Assembly (NCBI RefSeq): GCF_003063575.1
Contig: NZ_NESC01000003.1
Span: forward strand, 248,001 to 312,000
DNA from: Limnohabitans sp. Jir72
GTDB taxonomy: Bacteria; Pseudomonadota; Gammaproteobacteria; Burkholderiales; Burkholderiaceae_C
Direction: 5' to 3'
DNA: 64,000 nt
The position numbers and the translations under genes are program-made. The notes beneath the pieces were generated by a model. It saw only the letters and a program-made list of their open reading frames with translations. It made no database searches and was not told where the DNA came from. This document shows, piece after piece, positions 32,318 through 44,440 of this stretch. Numbering within the stretch: position 1 is the first letter of the stretch; each line of letters starts with the position of its first letter.

Positions 32318-34303
32318 TCAAATCTGACTTATCGGCTCAGCCGCTTGGTGCTGTAGCCACCGGCCCATCAACTCCAAGATCTGCCTGCGCATAAAAGGTT
32401 TGGTCAGGTAATCGTCCATGCCAGCGGCCAGGCAGTTGGCCTTGTCATCGGCCAAGGCATTGGCGGTCAGCGCCAGAATAGGTTTGCGCACCGCGCCCAA
32501 AGCCAACTCTCTGGCTCGGATGGCCTTGGTGGCCGCGATGCCGTCCATCTGCGGCATTTGCACATCCATCAAGATGATGTCGTAGGCCTCGGACGCACTC
32601 AGCTCAACCGCCTGCTGGCCATTGTGGGCCTGCAGGATGCGGCAACCGGCCGCCTTGAGCATGGTGACCAAAATTTCACGGTTCACATCGTTGTCTTCGG
32701 CGATCAGGACGGTGCAATCGAGCGACAAGGGCACTTGCGCTGCATGGGTGTTTTTCTCGACGGACATGTCTTTGAGTCGCGGACCACACACTTCAAACCA
32801 GAAACACGAACCTTGGCCCTGCTGGCTGCTGAAACCCACCTGTCCACCCATCAGTTCGGCAAGTTGGCGCGAAATGACCAAGCCCAAACCACTGCCGCCA
32901 TAGCGCCGCGCCATCGAAATGTCTGCTTGCGAGAAAGCGCTGAACAAGCGCTGCGCTTCTGCTTCGCTGATGCCAATGCCGGTGTCCTGCACGGTGCACC
33001 GCACACGGATCTGACCATCTTCTTGAACGGTGTGGCTCAGGCTCACGGTCACCTGGCCGTGTTCGGTGAATTTGACAGCATTGGAAATCAGGTTGCTGAT
33101 GATCTGGGTGAAGCGGTGCGGGTCGCCCAAAATCATCAAGGCCGAACCGTCGCCGGGAGGCTGGAACACCAGATTGAGACCTTTGTCCTGCGCATGCGGC
33201 TCGAACAAGGCGCACACCTGCCGGGCTGCAAACTCGGGGCCATAAGGCACTTTTTCGAGATGGAGCATGCCCGCTTCAATTTTCGAAAAATCGAGGATGT
33301 CATTGATCAGGTACAACAGCGTCGACGAAGACGAGCTGATCATGCTGATGAGTTTTTTCTGCTGCTCGGTCGGCTCGGTAGAACCGAGCAACTCCGACAC
33401 GCCGATCAAACCGTTGAGGGGCGTGCGGATCTCATGGCTCATGTTGGCCAAAAATTGACTCTTGGCGCGGTTGGCGGCATCGGCATGCTCTTTGGCCAGC
33501 AACAACTCGGCCGTGCGGGCCTGGACCTCTGACTCGAGCTCCTGGCTGTATTGACCCAGGGCCTTGTCCTTGTGTTCAATCTGGTCCAGCATGGAGTTGA
33601 AGCCGGCCACGAGCTCCCCGATCTCATCCTGACTTTGAACTTGTGCGCGTTGGCTGTAATCGTGCACACGGGTGATGCGCCCCATCACGTCAGCCAGATC
33701 CAGAACGGGCTGAATGATCACCGCAATCCAGCGCCCCAAGAAGTGGCGCACCAAGGTGTAGGCCAGCCACATGGCCACCACAGCCACCAATAAGGTGATG
33801 GCAATGCCCCACCAGAAACTGTCCAGTCGGGTGCGCACCACCACCACACCAAGATGCTCGCCGTCTTGCACGATGGGCAGGCGGATGCTGTAGGTACTGA
33901 AAGTGAGGAGCGACGTGCGCTCACCCTTGATCAGCTCAGCGGGGACGTCATCCAGTGGGCGAGCCCCCGCCTTGAGCACCGGGTAATGCGCAAAGGGTTT
34001 GGCGCGGGCCGGGTCAACATAGATGTCCACCATCTCCACATTCTGGATGTGCCGAAAAATCTCCAGCTGCTTTTGTGCACCCGCCTGGTCATCAAAACGG
34101 ACAGCGGCGGCATTGCTCTCGGCGGCCAGCTCGGCCAGACTTTTGGCGGCCGCTTGGGTGGCTTGCAAGGTTTGGCCGGCTTGCCACAGAGAAGTGACCA
34201 CAAAGAACAGCAGCAAAACGCACCAAATCCCCAGCGCCAAGATGTGGTTGAGCTTGTGCTGCATGGGCAGATGCAAAAGTCTTTCTCGACGCCAAAAATT
34301 CAT
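32318..34303 (-). CDS. hybrid sensor histidine kinase/response regulator
   Basis: 661 aa. TM1 at about 21-41, a periplasmic sensor of the CHASE8-like kind ([17 protein letters not shown]..), TM2 about 165-190, HAMP, a coiled-coil, HisKA with [23 protein letters not shown], HATPase ([25 protein letters not shown]) and a C-terminal receiver with D in [13 protein letters not shown] and K in YLTKPF. No output domain follows, so phosphate is probably passed on to another protein. It is the third gene of an operon after the TonB receptor and the YfiR-like protein; GTG codons three codons earlier are alternative starts. Confidence 0.92.
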   Translation of the reverse strand: MNFWRRERLLHLPMQHKLNHILALGIWCVLLLFFVVTSLWQAGQTLQATQAAAKSLAELAAESNAAAVRFDDQAGAQKQLEIFRHIQNVEMVDIYVDPARAKPFAHYPVLKAGARPLDDVPAELIKGERTSLLTFSTYSIRLPIVQDGEHLGVVVVRTRLDSFWWGIAITLLVAVVAMWLAYTLVRHFLGRWIAVIIQPVLDLADVMGRITRVHDYSQRAQVQSQDEIGELVAGFNSMLDQIEHKDKALGQYSQELESEVQARTAELLLAKEHADAANRAKSQFLANMSHEIRTPLNGLIGVSELLGSTEPTEQQKKLISMISSSSSTLLYLINDILDFSKIEAGMLHLEKVPYGPEFAARQVCALFEPHAQDKGLNLVFQPPGDGSALMILGDPHRFTQIISNLISNAVKFTEHGQVTVSLSHTVQEDGQIRVRCTVQDTGIGISEAEAQRLFSAFSQADISMARRYGGSGLGLVISRQLAELMGGQVGFSSQQGQGSCFWFEVCGPRLKDMSVEKNTHAAQVPLSLDCTVLIAEDNDVNREILVTMLKAAGCRILQAHNGQQAVELSASEAYDIILMDVQMPQMDGIAATKAIRARELALGAVRKPILALTANALADDKANCLAAGMDDYLTKPFMRRQILELMGRWLQHQAAEPISQI

Positions 34304-34324
34304 GCGCACCACTGTATGACGTTT

Positions 34325-34879
34325 TTACCGGATCACGGCTCGGGCCAATTTCAGCATTTGACTGCTGGCTTTGATGTTGGATTTTTGCAGGTTCAGCAAG
34401 TTCACATCAAACTCCACGCGGTCATCGCTGAAAACCAGTGACAAGTGTGCCCCCAAGTCCATGGCCTGGCGGGCATCGCTGACCAACAAAACCTGTGCGT
34501 TGCCCAACTGGCGTGCGGCAGCGGACAAGAGACGGGCGTCGCTCTCGCCAATGAACGCCATGGCGCAGTCTTTGATCTGGTCCATGGGCACATCTTTGCG
34601 CACCAGGATTTCGCGGCCTTGCGCCATGCGGCGGTTCAAACTCAGCATGGCCCCATTGAGGTCATCCTTGCCCAACACACACAGGCGGATGGTCTTGTCA
34701 TCGGTGCCGGACATTTCGACGAACTTGGCGAAGTTGTACACATAGGCCGCTTTGATGCGGTCAGCCGTTTGCATGTCGGGTTGAGCGCTCACGGTCAGTG
34801 CGAAAGTACCGATCAAGCCGCACAGGCTGCGCGCCAAAAATCGGACGGTGGAGGTGATGAATGGAAGGTGCATGTTCAT
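34325..34879 (-). CDS. YfiR-family periplasmic protein (DUF4154)
   Basis: 184 aa with signal peptide (MNMHLPFITSTVRFLARSLCGLIGTFALTVSAQ). The mature part starts ADRIKAAYVYNFAKFVEMSG, the diagnostic YfiR/DUF4154 opening, followed by IRLCVLGKDDL and a predominantly beta/alpha fold with VLLVSDARQAMDLGAHLSLVFSDDRVEFDVNL. YfiR in Pseudomonas is a periplasmic repressor of the diguanylate cyclase YfiN; here no GGDEF protein is adjacent, and the partner is more likely the sensor kinase downstream. The ATG at 34879 has AAGGA 7 nt upstream; a TTG further up is possible. Confidence 0.88.
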   Translation of the reverse strand: MNMHLPFITSTVRFLARSLCGLIGTFALTVSAQPDMQTADRIKAAYVYNFAKFVEMSGTDDKTIRLCVLGKDDLNGAMLSLNRRMAQGREILVRKDVPMDQIKDCAMAFIGESDARLLSAAARQLGNAQVLLVSDARQAMDLGAHLSLVFSDDRVEFDVNLLNLQKSNIKASSQMLKLARAVIR

Positions 34880-34890
34880 GGTCATGTCCT

Positions 34891-37095
34891 TCAAAAACGT
34901 GTCACTGCTTGAACCAACGCACTGCGTTGCACGTCATAGGCGCGCGTCGTGGGGAAGATGTTCATGAACTCCGTGTGGCGGTCCTTGAGCAGATTGCGCC
35001 CCATGACCGACAACTCGGTGTTGCGACTGACTTGCCACGCCAAACGCATGTCCAGCCCTGTATAGGCTGCAATGCGTGTGGGTTCAGATGTGTTGATCGT
35101 GTAGAAGGCCGTTTCCGACTGGTATCGCAAACGCACATCCAGATTCAGGTCATGCGCCAAACTGAAGTTGTTGTTCAACGAAATTTGATGCCTTGGCGAG
35201 GCGTTCTCATGCGAAGTCAGCTGAATGTTGCCCAGCACATCCCCGGTGCGCTCGCCTTTGATGCGCACATGGCTGTAGGACGTTTGCAGTTTCCACCAAG
35301 AGTAAGGATGCCACTCCAATGACACTTCGCCGCCCCAAGAGCGGGCTTTGTCCAAGTTGGTGTTGTAGCCCGACACGGTGAAGTAACAGGCACCCGGACC
35401 GAATTGGTACAGGCACGCCATGGCTTGCTGCACATCCAAAGGCGAAAGGGGGTTGGCCGCCATGCGGCCACCGCGCAACTGGCTGTAATCGGTCAGGAAC
35501 AGCGATGAATCGATGCTCAGGAAGTTGGAGAACTGCTTGCGCCAACCCGCTTCCAGACTGATGGCTTTCTCGGCTTGCACTGAGGCATTGGCCAATGGCG
35601 ACACCTGCGTCAATGCGGTCAGCATGTTCGCTGGCTGGTTCAGTCCCGTGATCTTATTCAAACTGGCGGCATCGGCCGCGCTGATGTCGATGGTGGACAT
35701 GCTTTCCGTGCGCCGTGGCGAACGCACCGAGCGCGACAATGCGCCCCAATACGCCTCTTTTTGGCTTGGTGTGTAAAGCACCCGTGCATTGGGCTGCACG
35801 TTGAAACCGGTCAAGCCGTCTTTCTCGAACTTGGAGCCGAGAATCAGCTTGAAGCGCTCAGGCACCAAGGCAATTTCATCGTGGACGAATGCGCTGTAGC
35901 TGAGCCGCTGGTCCTTGCCATTGCTCAGGTAATACGGCGATGCCGGCAAGACCAGGTCATCGCGTGTGTGCCGCAAATTCAGGCCCCAGATGAAATCGTG
36001 GGCGTCATACAGCTTGCGCTGCTGGAAGTCGACATCGAAATCGGTCTTGACACCCCCCATGGTCATGAGCGCTGGCACCAGGCCCAGCGGCATGGTCAAT
36101 GAACTGGCCCCTGACCCCCAGACCCCTTTGTGCATGGTGCTTTCGTGGTCAAGCGAAGCTTGCAGCATGTTCTCGGCGCCATCGGCGGTTTTCCAGCTGT
36201 AGCGGCCTTGCACAGAGCCGCCCTGGTCGTTGGCGGACAAAAGCGCGTCCCTGGAATACGGCGTTTTGGCATCGCTGAAAGCCAAGATCGATGGGGTGAC
36301 CCAACCTTCTTTGGTGCGGTGCTGGTACAGCTCAGCCTTGATGCTGAGCTGGCCGCTGTCGACTTGCGGCTCCAACTTGAGACCCACGCGCTGCTGACTC
36401 GACCCGTCTGGAGAGACCCCGCCGGAATTTCGCTCTGATGCGCCGCCCATCGAGCCAAGCTTGCCATACACCTTGTAATGACCGCCTTGCTCCAGCACAC
36501 CGGCATGACGCAAAGAAGTCGATGCCAAATCCCCAGTACCCCCCGTCGCGCTGAGCAGCGTGCCTTGGCTCGACGCCGCCGAACGCGTGACGATGTTGAT
36601 CACGCCATTCATGGCATTGGTGCCCCACAAGGCGGCACCAGGCCCACGAATGACTTCGATGCGCTCGATGTCTTCCATGACGGTGTCTTGTGTTTCCCAC
36701 AGCACACCCGAAAACAGCGGCGAATAAACACTGCGCCCATCGACCTGCACCAGCAACTTGCCCGAGAAGCGTTCGTTGAACCCCCGGGAACTGACCGCCC
36801 AGCTGTTGCGGCTGATCTGTGCCACATTGAGCCCGGACACCTGACGCAAAGCTTCGGGAATGGATTGCGCACCGGATCGGCGGATTTCTTCGGCAGAAAT
36901 CACGTAGGCTGCGGCGGCCATGTCGGCCACCCGCTGCTCTTTTCTGGACATCGACATCAGGCGGTAATCCACCAATTCTTCGAGCGACATGTCCAGAAAC
37001 TCGTTGCTGGCTGCACTGGCCGTGGTGACCTGAACCGCACACGCAAGAAGAGTCCATCGCCGCAAGAATGCACTTCGTTTTTTGTTTTGCAACAT
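34891..37095 (-). CDS. TonB-dependent outer-membrane receptor
   Basis: 734 aa. Signal peptide to about residue 30 (ending TTASA). The plug domain includes ISAEEIRRSGAQSIPEALRQVSGLNVAQISRNSWAVSSRGFNERFSGKLLVQVDGRSVYSPLFSGVLW and IERIEVIRGPGAALWGTNAMNGVINIVT; the barrel closes with YDVQRSALVQAVTRF. The plug with EELVxYRLMSMSRKEQRVADMAAAAYVIS is typical of receptors that head TonB-YfiR-sensor operons in Comamonadaceae. The ligand is unknown. The ATG at 37095 is preceded by AGGAG 6 nt upstream. Confidence 0.93.
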   Translation of the reverse strand: MLQNKKRSAFLRRWTLLACAVQVTTASAASNEFLDMSLEELVDYRLMSMSRKEQRVADMAAAAYVISAEEIRRSGAQSIPEALRQVSGLNVAQISRNSWAVSSRGFNERFSGKLLVQVDGRSVYSPLFSGVLWETQDTVMEDIERIEVIRGPGAALWGTNAMNGVINIVTRSAASSQGTLLSATGGTGDLASTSLRHAGVLEQGGHYKVYGKLGSMGGASERNSGGVSPDGSSQQRVGLKLEPQVDSGQLSIKAELYQHRTKEGWVTPSILAFSDAKTPYSRDALLSANDQGGSVQGRYSWKTADGAENMLQASLDHESTMHKGVWGSGASSLTMPLGLVPALMTMGGVKTDFDVDFQQRKLYDAHDFIWGLNLRHTRDDLVLPASPYYLSNGKDQRLSYSAFVHDEIALVPERFKLILGSKFEKDGLTGFNVQPNARVLYTPSQKEAYWGALSRSVRSPRRTESMSTIDISAADAASLNKITGLNQPANMLTALTQVSPLANASVQAEKAISLEAGWRKQFSNFLSIDSSLFLTDYSQLRGGRMAANPLSPLDVQQAMACLYQFGPGACYFTVSGYNTNLDKARSWGGEVSLEWHPYSWWKLQTSYSHVRIKGERTGDVLGNIQLTSHENASPRHQISLNNNFSLAHDLNLDVRLRYQSETAFYTINTSEPTRIAAYTGLDMRLAWQVSRNTELSVMGRNLLKDRHTEFMNIFPTTRAYDVQRSALVQAVTRF

Positions 37096-37127
37096 CAACA
37101 ACTCCTGCTTGGGCTTTAGGCCTCATG

Positions 37128-37147
37128 AAAATCAATTATTTGATTTT
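37128..37147. promoter_or_regulatory. perfect inverted repeat upstream of the TonB receptor operon
   Basis: AAAATCAA-TTAT-TTGATTTT, 8-bp arms with a 4-bp spacer, 32 bp before the receptor start within an AT-rich tract (37128-37205) that contrasts with the GC-rich genes around it. It could be an operator or fold in the mRNA leader. The divergent yqaA-like gene starts at 37285. Confidence 0.4.
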
Positions 37148-37284
37148 ACATTTTTTGTTTTTATACATCTAAATAATTTCAAAATACCATCAATTCATCA
37201 AATTCAATTTAAAGTGCAGAACACCGCCGAACCACAGGCGTGTGCCTGCGCGTCACCACGGACAGGTCCGCTACACTGACCTGC

Positions 37285-37767
37285 ATGGAACTTTGGCTTG
37301 ATCAACTGCTGCATTGGCTGGCCCTGCCCCAGCATGGCCTGAGCACGGTCTTTGTGGCCGCCTTCGTCTCGGCCACCTTGCTGCCACTCGGGTCTGAACC
37401 AGCGGTGTTTGGCCTGATCAAACTCAACCCAGAACTGTTTTGGTCGGCCATTGCGGTGGGCACCGCAGGCAACACCTTGGGTGGCATGCTGACCTGGTGG
37501 ATGGGCAGAGGGGGGCGCGCAGCGATGGGCCCTCAGCAGGCGTCAACCAGCCACCTGAGGGCACTGGCTTGGCTTGAAAAGCTCGGCCCCAAGGCCTGCT
37601 TGCTCAGCTGGCTGCCGGTGGTCGGCGACCCGCTGTGCGCGGTCGCGGGCTGGCTCAAGCTGCCGTTTTGGCCCTGCACTTTTTACATGGCCATCGGCAA
37701 ATTCTTGCGCTACCTGTGCATGTCGCTGGCCTTGCTCTGGTTTTTTCCTCAAGGGGTGATGGCATGA
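37285..37767 (+). CDS. YqaA-family membrane protein (DedA/SNARE-associated)
   Basis: 160 aa. About four hydrophobic segments; the pattern FVSATLLPLGSEPAVFGLIKLNPELFWSAIAVGTAGNTLGGMLTWWMGRGG is that of YqaA/YdjX-like VTT-domain proteins. The later LLSWLPVVGDPLCAVAGWLKLPFWPCTFYMAIGKFLRY holds the conserved G-P/D-L..AGxxr motif. Role in membrane homeostasis or lipid transport is inferred from the family. It overlaps the hydrolase start by ATGA. Confidence 0.88.
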   Translation: MELWLDQLLHWLALPQHGLSTVFVAAFVSATLLPLGSEPAVFGLIKLNPELFWSAIAVGTAGNTLGGMLTWWMGRGGRAAMGPQQASTSHLRALAWLEKLGPKACLLSWLPVVGDPLCAVAGWLKLPFWPCTFYMAIGKFLRYLCMSLALLWFFPQGVMA

Positions 37768-38717
37768 AAACAATGCGGTTGCTGCGCTGGTCGGCGCTGA
37801 TCTTGGTGGTGGTGCTGTTTGCGGGCATGGGCCTGGCGTGGGCACCCGACCGCAGCGTGGACAACCTCAAAGAGCGGTGGGCACCCGCCCCGTCGCAATT
37901 CATCCCCTTGCAAGGCATGCAGGTGCACTTGCGCGACGAAGGCCCACGCAATGACCCCGAGCCCATCGTGCTGATCCACGGCACCTCGGCCAGCTTGCAC
38001 ACCTGGGACGGCTGGACAGCGGCGCTCAAAGGCCAGCGCCGCGTCATCCGCATGGACCTGCCCGGCTTTGGCCTGACCGGCCCCGCGCCCGATGGCGACT
38101 ACCGCATGACCCGTTACGCCGACTTCATCGCCGCCCTGCTGGACCAGCTGGGCGTGCGCCGTGCGGTGCTGGCAGGCAATTCGCTGGGCGGCGGCGTGGC
38201 CTGGCGCACCGCGGTGCAGCACCCCGAACGGGTCAGCCGTCTGGTGCTGGTAGACGCCACAGGCTACCCGTTGCAATCGACCTCGGTGCCACTGGGCTTT
38301 CGGCTGGCCCAGATCGAGTGGCTCAAGCCGGTGATGAGCCGACTCTTGCCCCGGCGCATGATCGAATCCAGCGTGCGCAACGTCTACGCCGACCCGGGCA
38401 AGGTCACGCCCGAACTGGTGGACCGCTACTACGAGCTGACGCTGCGCGCGGGCAACCGCGAGAGCCTGACCCAGCGCATGAAGCTGCGCGAAACCGATGC
38501 CCAGTCCGCCGGGCTGATTGCCACCATCGGGCAGCCCACGCTGATTTTGTGGGGCACACAGGACCGGCTCATCCCCGAGCCCTCAGGTCAACGCTTTCAC
38601 CAAGACATCCCTGGCAGCCAATATGTGGTGTTGGACGGCCTGGGCCATGTGCCGCAAGAGGAAGACCCACAGCGCAGCGTGGCTGAGGTGTTGAAATTTC
38701 TGGCGGCCAAACGCTGA
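37764..38717 (+). CDS. alpha/beta hydrolase with N-terminal membrane anchor
   Basis: 317 aa. An N-terminal hydrophobic segment (MKTMRLLRWSALILVVVLFAGMGLAW) is an anchor or signal. The hydrolase domain shows the oxyanion block VLIHGTSASLHTWDGW, nucleophile serine in LAGNSLGGGVAW, acid residue near LILWGTQDRLIPE and catalytic histidine in DGLGHVPQEEDP. The substrate is unknown; such enzymes act on esters or lipids. Translationally coupled to the YqaA-like gene (ATGA), suggesting a membrane-linked role. A strong terminator follows. Confidence 0.9.
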   Translation: MKTMRLLRWSALILVVVLFAGMGLAWAPDRSVDNLKERWAPAPSQFIPLQGMQVHLRDEGPRNDPEPIVLIHGTSASLHTWDGWTAALKGQRRVIRMDLPGFGLTGPAPDGDYRMTRYADFIAALLDQLGVRRAVLAGNSLGGGVAWRTAVQHPERVSRLVLVDATGYPLQSTSVPLGFRLAQIEWLKPVMSRLLPRRMIESSVRNVYADPGKVTPELVDRYYELTLRAGNRESLTQRMKLRETDAQSAGLIATIGQPTLILWGTQDRLIPEPSGQRFHQDIPGSQYVVLDGLGHVPQEEDPQRSVAEVLKFLAAKR

Positions 38718-38741
38718 CCCAGCGCCTTGGCACCACAAAAA

Positions 38742-38767
38742 AACCGCTCCTCAGAGCGGTTTTTTGT
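38742..38767. terminator. bidirectional intrinsic terminator
   Basis: AACCGCTC-CTCA-GAGCGGTT, with A-rich flank on the left and T-rich flank on the right, so it works from both sides. It separates the convergent hydrolase and ychF genes. Confidence 0.9.
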
Positions 38768-38783
38768 TGAAGCCTCGGCGGGC

Positions 38784-39875
38784 TCAGGAGCTGAACAAGA
38801 AGTTCATCACATCGCCATCCTTGACGACGTATTCCTTGCCTTCGGCGCGCATCTTGCCCGCGTCTTTAGCACCCTGCTCGCCTTTGAAGGCGATGAAGTC
38901 GTCAAACGCGATGGTTTGGGCGCGGATGTAGCCCTTTTCAAAGTCGGTGTGGATCACGCCTGCCGCTTGCGGACCGGTGTCGCCCACGTGGATGGTCCAG
39001 GCGCGCACTTCCTTCACGCCGGCGGTGAAGTAGGTTTGCAGGCCCAGCAAGGCGTAAGCCGAGCGGATCAGGCGGTTCAGGCCTGGCTCATCCTGGCCAA
39101 GTTCCTTCAAGAATTCGAGGCGGTCTGCATCGTCCATCTCGGACAACTCGGCCTCGATCTTGGCGCAAATGGCCACCACGGGTGCGTTTTGCTTGGCGGC
39201 AAAGGCTTTGAGGCGGTCGAGGAAAGGGTTGTTTTCAAAACCGTCTTCCGACACGTTGGCCACGAACATGGCCGGCTTGGCGGTGATGAAGTAGAACTGC
39301 TTGAGTTCGGCGCGCTCTTCCTTGCTGAAGTCGATGGTGCGCACCGGCTGGGTGTCGTTCAGTGCCGCCAAGCACTTTTCCAAAACAGCCATCTGCTTGA
39401 CAGCTTCCTTGTCGCCGGAGCGGGCGATTTTGCTCACGCGGTGGATGGCCTTTTCGGCTGCGGCCAGGTCGGCCAGGCACAGCTCGGTCTGGATGACCTC
39501 GATGTCGGCAATCGGGTCCACCTTGTTGGCCACGTGGATGACGTTGTCGTCTTCAAAGCAGCGCACCACGTTGACGATGGCGTCGGTCTCGCGGATGTGG
39601 GCCAGAAACTTGTTGCCCAAGCCTTCACCCGTGCTGGCCCCAGCCACCAAACCGGCAATGTCCACAAACTCCACGATGGCCGGCACGATGCGCTCGGGCG
39701 TGATGATCTCGGCCAACTGCTGCAAGCGCGGATCGGGCACCTCGACCACGCCCGTGTTGGGCTCGATGGTACAAAAGGGGTAGTTTTCAGCGGCGATGCC
39801 GGCTTTGGTCAGGGCGTTGAAAAGGGTGGATTTGCCGACGTTGGGCAAACCCACGATGCCGCATTGGAGGCTCAT
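38784..39875 (-). CDS. ychF: redox-regulated ATPase YchF (Obg-like)
   Basis: 363 aa, the standard length. P-loop [15 protein letters not shown], switch [31 protein letters not shown], the altered G4 motif of the OLA1/YchF group, and a C-terminal TGS-like domain ending [14 protein letters not shown]. It binds ribosomes and prefers ATP over GTP. Single gene, convergent with the hydrolase; upstream lies a gene-poor stretch. Confidence 0.97.
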   Translation of the reverse strand: MSLQCGIVGLPNVGKSTLFNALTKAGIAAENYPFCTIEPNTGVVEVPDPRLQQLAEIITPERIVPAIVEFVDIAGLVAGASTGEGLGNKFLAHIRETDAIVNVVRCFEDDNVIHVANKVDPIADIEVIQTELCLADLAAAEKAIHRVSKIARSGDKEAVKQMAVLEKCLAALNDTQPVRTIDFSKEERAELKQFYFITAKPAMFVANVSEDGFENNPFLDRLKAFAAKQNAPVVAICAKIEAELSEMDDADRLEFLKELGQDEPGLNRLIRSAYALLGLQTYFTAGVKEVRAWTIHVGDTGPQAAGVIHTDFEKGYIRAQTIAFDDFIAFKGEQGAKDAGKMRAEGKEYVVKDGDVMNFLFSS

Positions 39876-40220
39876 GAATTTTTTCCTTATAAATCAAGAT
39901 CGCACATGCACGATCGAGCCCGATTTGGGTGGGGTCGAATGCCCGGTCCGCGCAGACAAGTGGATGCCACTGCGCAGCGGCATACCGTCAAAAACCGCAC
40001 CCAGGGCGCTGTTTTTTTCATGGTTTTGCCCTCGGGTGAATGGGCTCGATTGTACTGATCAGCGAACTGCGACTTCTTGGCACCGCCGCGCCTGGAAATC
40101 GACCCCGAGCGGTGCTCCGCTTGTGGACGGCATGCCATTGTTGCGCGAAGAATTGCCGCGGGTGCTCCTGTCATCTGGCGTCAGAGCACGCCCTTGCACG
40201 GCAGCGCCAGCGCGATCCCA
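39876..40220. other. gene-free stretch between ychF and the L,D-transpeptidase
   Basis: 345 bp with no gene I can support. A 95-codon open frame on the minus strand (39887-40174) and short plus-strand frames show no family resemblance and no good ribosome site. The segment must contain the ychF promoter; TACAAT (minus strand, 40054-40049) is a possible -10 box without a convincing -35. It may be the remains of a decayed gene. Confidence 0.5.
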
Positions 40221-41489
40221 TCATCTGACCACGCCCTTGATTGAAGATCTGGCACCTGTGCTGGCACTGACAGAAACAGCCCGCCATTGATGCGCTTGCT
40301 CAACCCAATAGCTGGGTGTCGCCCAACTGGGCTGTCCCATGACCGAGGCTTCTGAACCAGACAAGATGGCCGCCATCTTGCGGCCTTGCGCTTGCCAGCT
40401 CAACAAAGCCAGCGTGTCATCTTTTCCTTTTATCGCGTTGTTTTGTCCAAGCGCCTTCAATGGGTCTCTCAAATTCTTGTTCTTTTGGGGGGGCACCCAC
40501 TCAATCTGCGGCAGGATGAACACAGGTGTACCCGCTGGCAGTTGAAATTTCAGCAACGCCTCCATGTCCGGATTGGAAAGCACGACACAGCCATCCGTAG
40601 ACTCTGGAGCCTGGGCATACTGATCGCTGGGCGAGCCATGGATCCAGATACCCGAACCGGTTTTTCCGTCGAGCAGGTCCAGCTCATTTGGGTAATTCAG
40701 CGTCAGCGCCCCCGAACCATAGAGGTCGGGTAAGACATGCCCTGGGTAGGATTTCTGAACCACATAAGCGCCCAATGGGGTCTTGCCATCGCCGCGTTGC
40801 TGCTTACCAATGCCGCGCTGACCCACGGACATGTAACTTTCAAAAATGACCTGCAAACCTGGGCCTGCGTCTTGAGCCCCTTCGGAAGATGCGTGCCCCA
40901 TCAAATACAAGCGGGAATGCAACGCATCCACGACCACGGCAAATGGCACTTTGGGTGACAAATAGACCAGTCCTTCAGGCTCTTTACCGGCATAAACGGC
41001 AGCATCGGGTCTTGTCAGGCGCTGCCGAGCTTCATCGTTGAGCTGTTTCAAGCGTTGTTGCGTCACCCCTGGCTCGCCGATGTGCAGTGCAGAACGCGCA
41101 TCGATGGGTTGATCCGATGTGAGGTTGAGCAAGTCGGCAAATAACAACTGTCCGAGCTGGAAGTTTGGGTGACGCTCAACAAGTTCTTGCGCAATACCCA
41201 ATGCCTCAGCCCTCTGTCCTTTCAACAAGCGCCGATGGGCTTCACGCAACAAAGACTCTGCATCGGGCTGCGCAGGAGGCTCCTGAGCTGAGGCGTTCTC
41301 AAACTGCGTTTCCCAAGGAATGACATGCAAGTTCAGGCGCTGACCAGCAACGACTTCCCAGCTCTTATCGGGCAACAAGCCCAGCGGCAGCACAATCAAA
41401 AAGACCAATAGGCCATGATGCGCCCAAGCGCTTTGCTTGATCCAAGCAAAGCACCAGACAAACCGCACAGATGCCGTCCGCCAGTTCAA
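40221..41489 (-). CDS. L,D-transpeptidase (YkuD domain)
   Basis: About 422 aa. One N-terminal hydrophobic segment (HHGLLVFLIVLPLGLL, about 24-40), a helical TPR-like region (LLREAHRRLLKGQRAEALGIAQELVERHPNF) and a YkuD catalytic domain from about 185 with KTPLGAYVV, IHGSPSDQY and the active-site STDGCVVLSN (Cys present; the usual Arg after it is replaced). These periplasmic enzymes cross-link or trim peptidoglycan, as Csd6 does in Helicobacter. The start is taken as a TTG whose TGA overlap (TTGA) couples it to the upstream gene; a GTG 27 bp earlier is an alternative. Third downstream gene of the mreB chain. Confidence 0.85.
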   Translation of the reverse strand: MNWRTASVRFVWCFAWIKQSAWAHHGLLVFLIVLPLGLLPDKSWEVVAGQRLNLHVIPWETQFENASAQEPPAQPDAESLLREAHRRLLKGQRAEALGIAQELVERHPNFQLGQLLFADLLNLTSDQPIDARSALHIGEPGVTQQRLKQLNDEARQRLTRPDAAVYAGKEPEGLVYLSPKVPFAVVVDALHSRLYLMGHASSEGAQDAGPGLQVIFESYMSVGQRGIGKQQRGDGKTPLGAYVVQKSYPGHVLPDLYGSGALTLNYPNELDLLDGKTGSGIWIHGSPSDQYAQAPESTDGCVVLSNPDMEALLKFQLPAGTPVFILPQIEWVPPQKNKNLRDPLKALGQNNAIKGKDDTLALLSWQAQGRKMAAILSGSEASVMGQPSWATPSYWVEQAHQWRAVSVSASTGARSSIKGVVR

Positions 41490-42141
41490 TTGGCACTCTC
41501 GGAGATGATGCGCCACCTGACGCCCTCCCTTTGCAGACGCAGGATTTTAGGACCGACCCAGTGCGTTTGCGCTGTGGCGTACAACTGCTCAAACTTAACA
41601 GTCGCCATCTCACCGTCCAAGGTGACTTGCAAGTCACGGATTTCGTGCGTGATCTGCCCCTTGGACAAGATCCTTTGGCGGCGCACTTTTTCCCAGGCAG
41701 ATCGACTCAGACCGCCCGCAGGAACAAACGACGTCGCGTACTGATCAAAGTAAGCGTCCATGCTGCGTGAGCTCCACGCCTGACTCCAGCGCTCCAGAAC
41801 CTGGCGAATCTGAGCACGGTCGTCGAGCCGCATTGCCGTTGGCGCGGGGTTCACCACATTTTTGACCACCTGTGCTGACTTCTCAACAAAGGGCGTCGGT
41901 TGCGCACGGCTTTGCGCATCCGATACTGAAGGCATGGATGCAGGAACAAGCAAAGCTTGCGGCTCCTGTGAAACGATGGTGACACCTGGCGGTTCAATAG
42001 GGGACTGCCAAGCCCAGTCATCACGTTTTATCTCTTTGGGGTGCATCAGAAGAACGACGACACTCCCTACCCCCAAGAGTGCGAGCAACACCCAACCTGC
42101 CCTTTGTGTAGCGTTGGATTTGAGAAACAGGTTCCTTGATC

Positions 42142-42145
<4 letters not shown>
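41486..42145 (-). CDS. membrane-anchored protein with NTF2-like (Cds6-type) domain
   Basis: 219 aa. TM segment near residues 16-34 (AGWVLLALLGVGSVVVLLM), a low-complexity linker, then from about 104 a domain DRAQIRQVLERWSQAWSSRSMDAYFDQYATSFVPAGGLSRSAWEKVRRQRI. This is the NTF2-like scaffold domain that in other proteins is attached to L,D-transpeptidases (Csd6). The same domain occurs in the next gene upstream, so the two arose by duplication. ATGA overlap with that gene and TTGA overlap with the transpeptidase. Probably supports the transpeptidase in the periplasm; this is inference. Confidence 0.82.
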
Positions 42146-44278
<2,133 letters not shown>

Positions 44279-44312
44279 TTATTTGAATCGAACAATTTTA
44301 CATTATTTATTA

Positions 44313-44341
44313 TCTTTAAACCCCTGGCATTTCATCGTCAA
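44313..44341 (-). promoter_or_regulatory. candidate sigma-70 promoter of the mreB operon
   Basis: On the minus strand TTGACG (44341-44336), 17-bp spacer, TAAAGA (44318-44313), about 60 bp upstream of the mreB ATG. The -35 box matches 5 of 6; the -10 is poor, and an overlapping GATAAT is an alternative. The AT-rich leader to 44255 may be a long unstructured 5' UTR. Confidence 0.35.
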
Positions 44342-44440
44342 GTTCAATGAACGGGGCAGCACCACAGGCTCCCAAAAGGGAAGGTTTTGGCCCCTGTTTC
44401 GTCAACCGTGCGCATCCGTCGGCATGCCTACAATGCAGCC

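Noticed and set aside
39887..40174. 95-codon minus-strand open frame in the gap before ychF
   Set aside because: No family resemblance, no ribosome site, atypical residue use (Arg/Cys clusters); kept only as part of a gene-free stretch.
41487..41516. GTG start at 41516 for the L,D-transpeptidase
   Set aside because: It would add nine residues overlapping the upstream gene by 31 bp; the TTG at 41489 in a TTGA junction is the simpler choice, though the GTG is not excluded.
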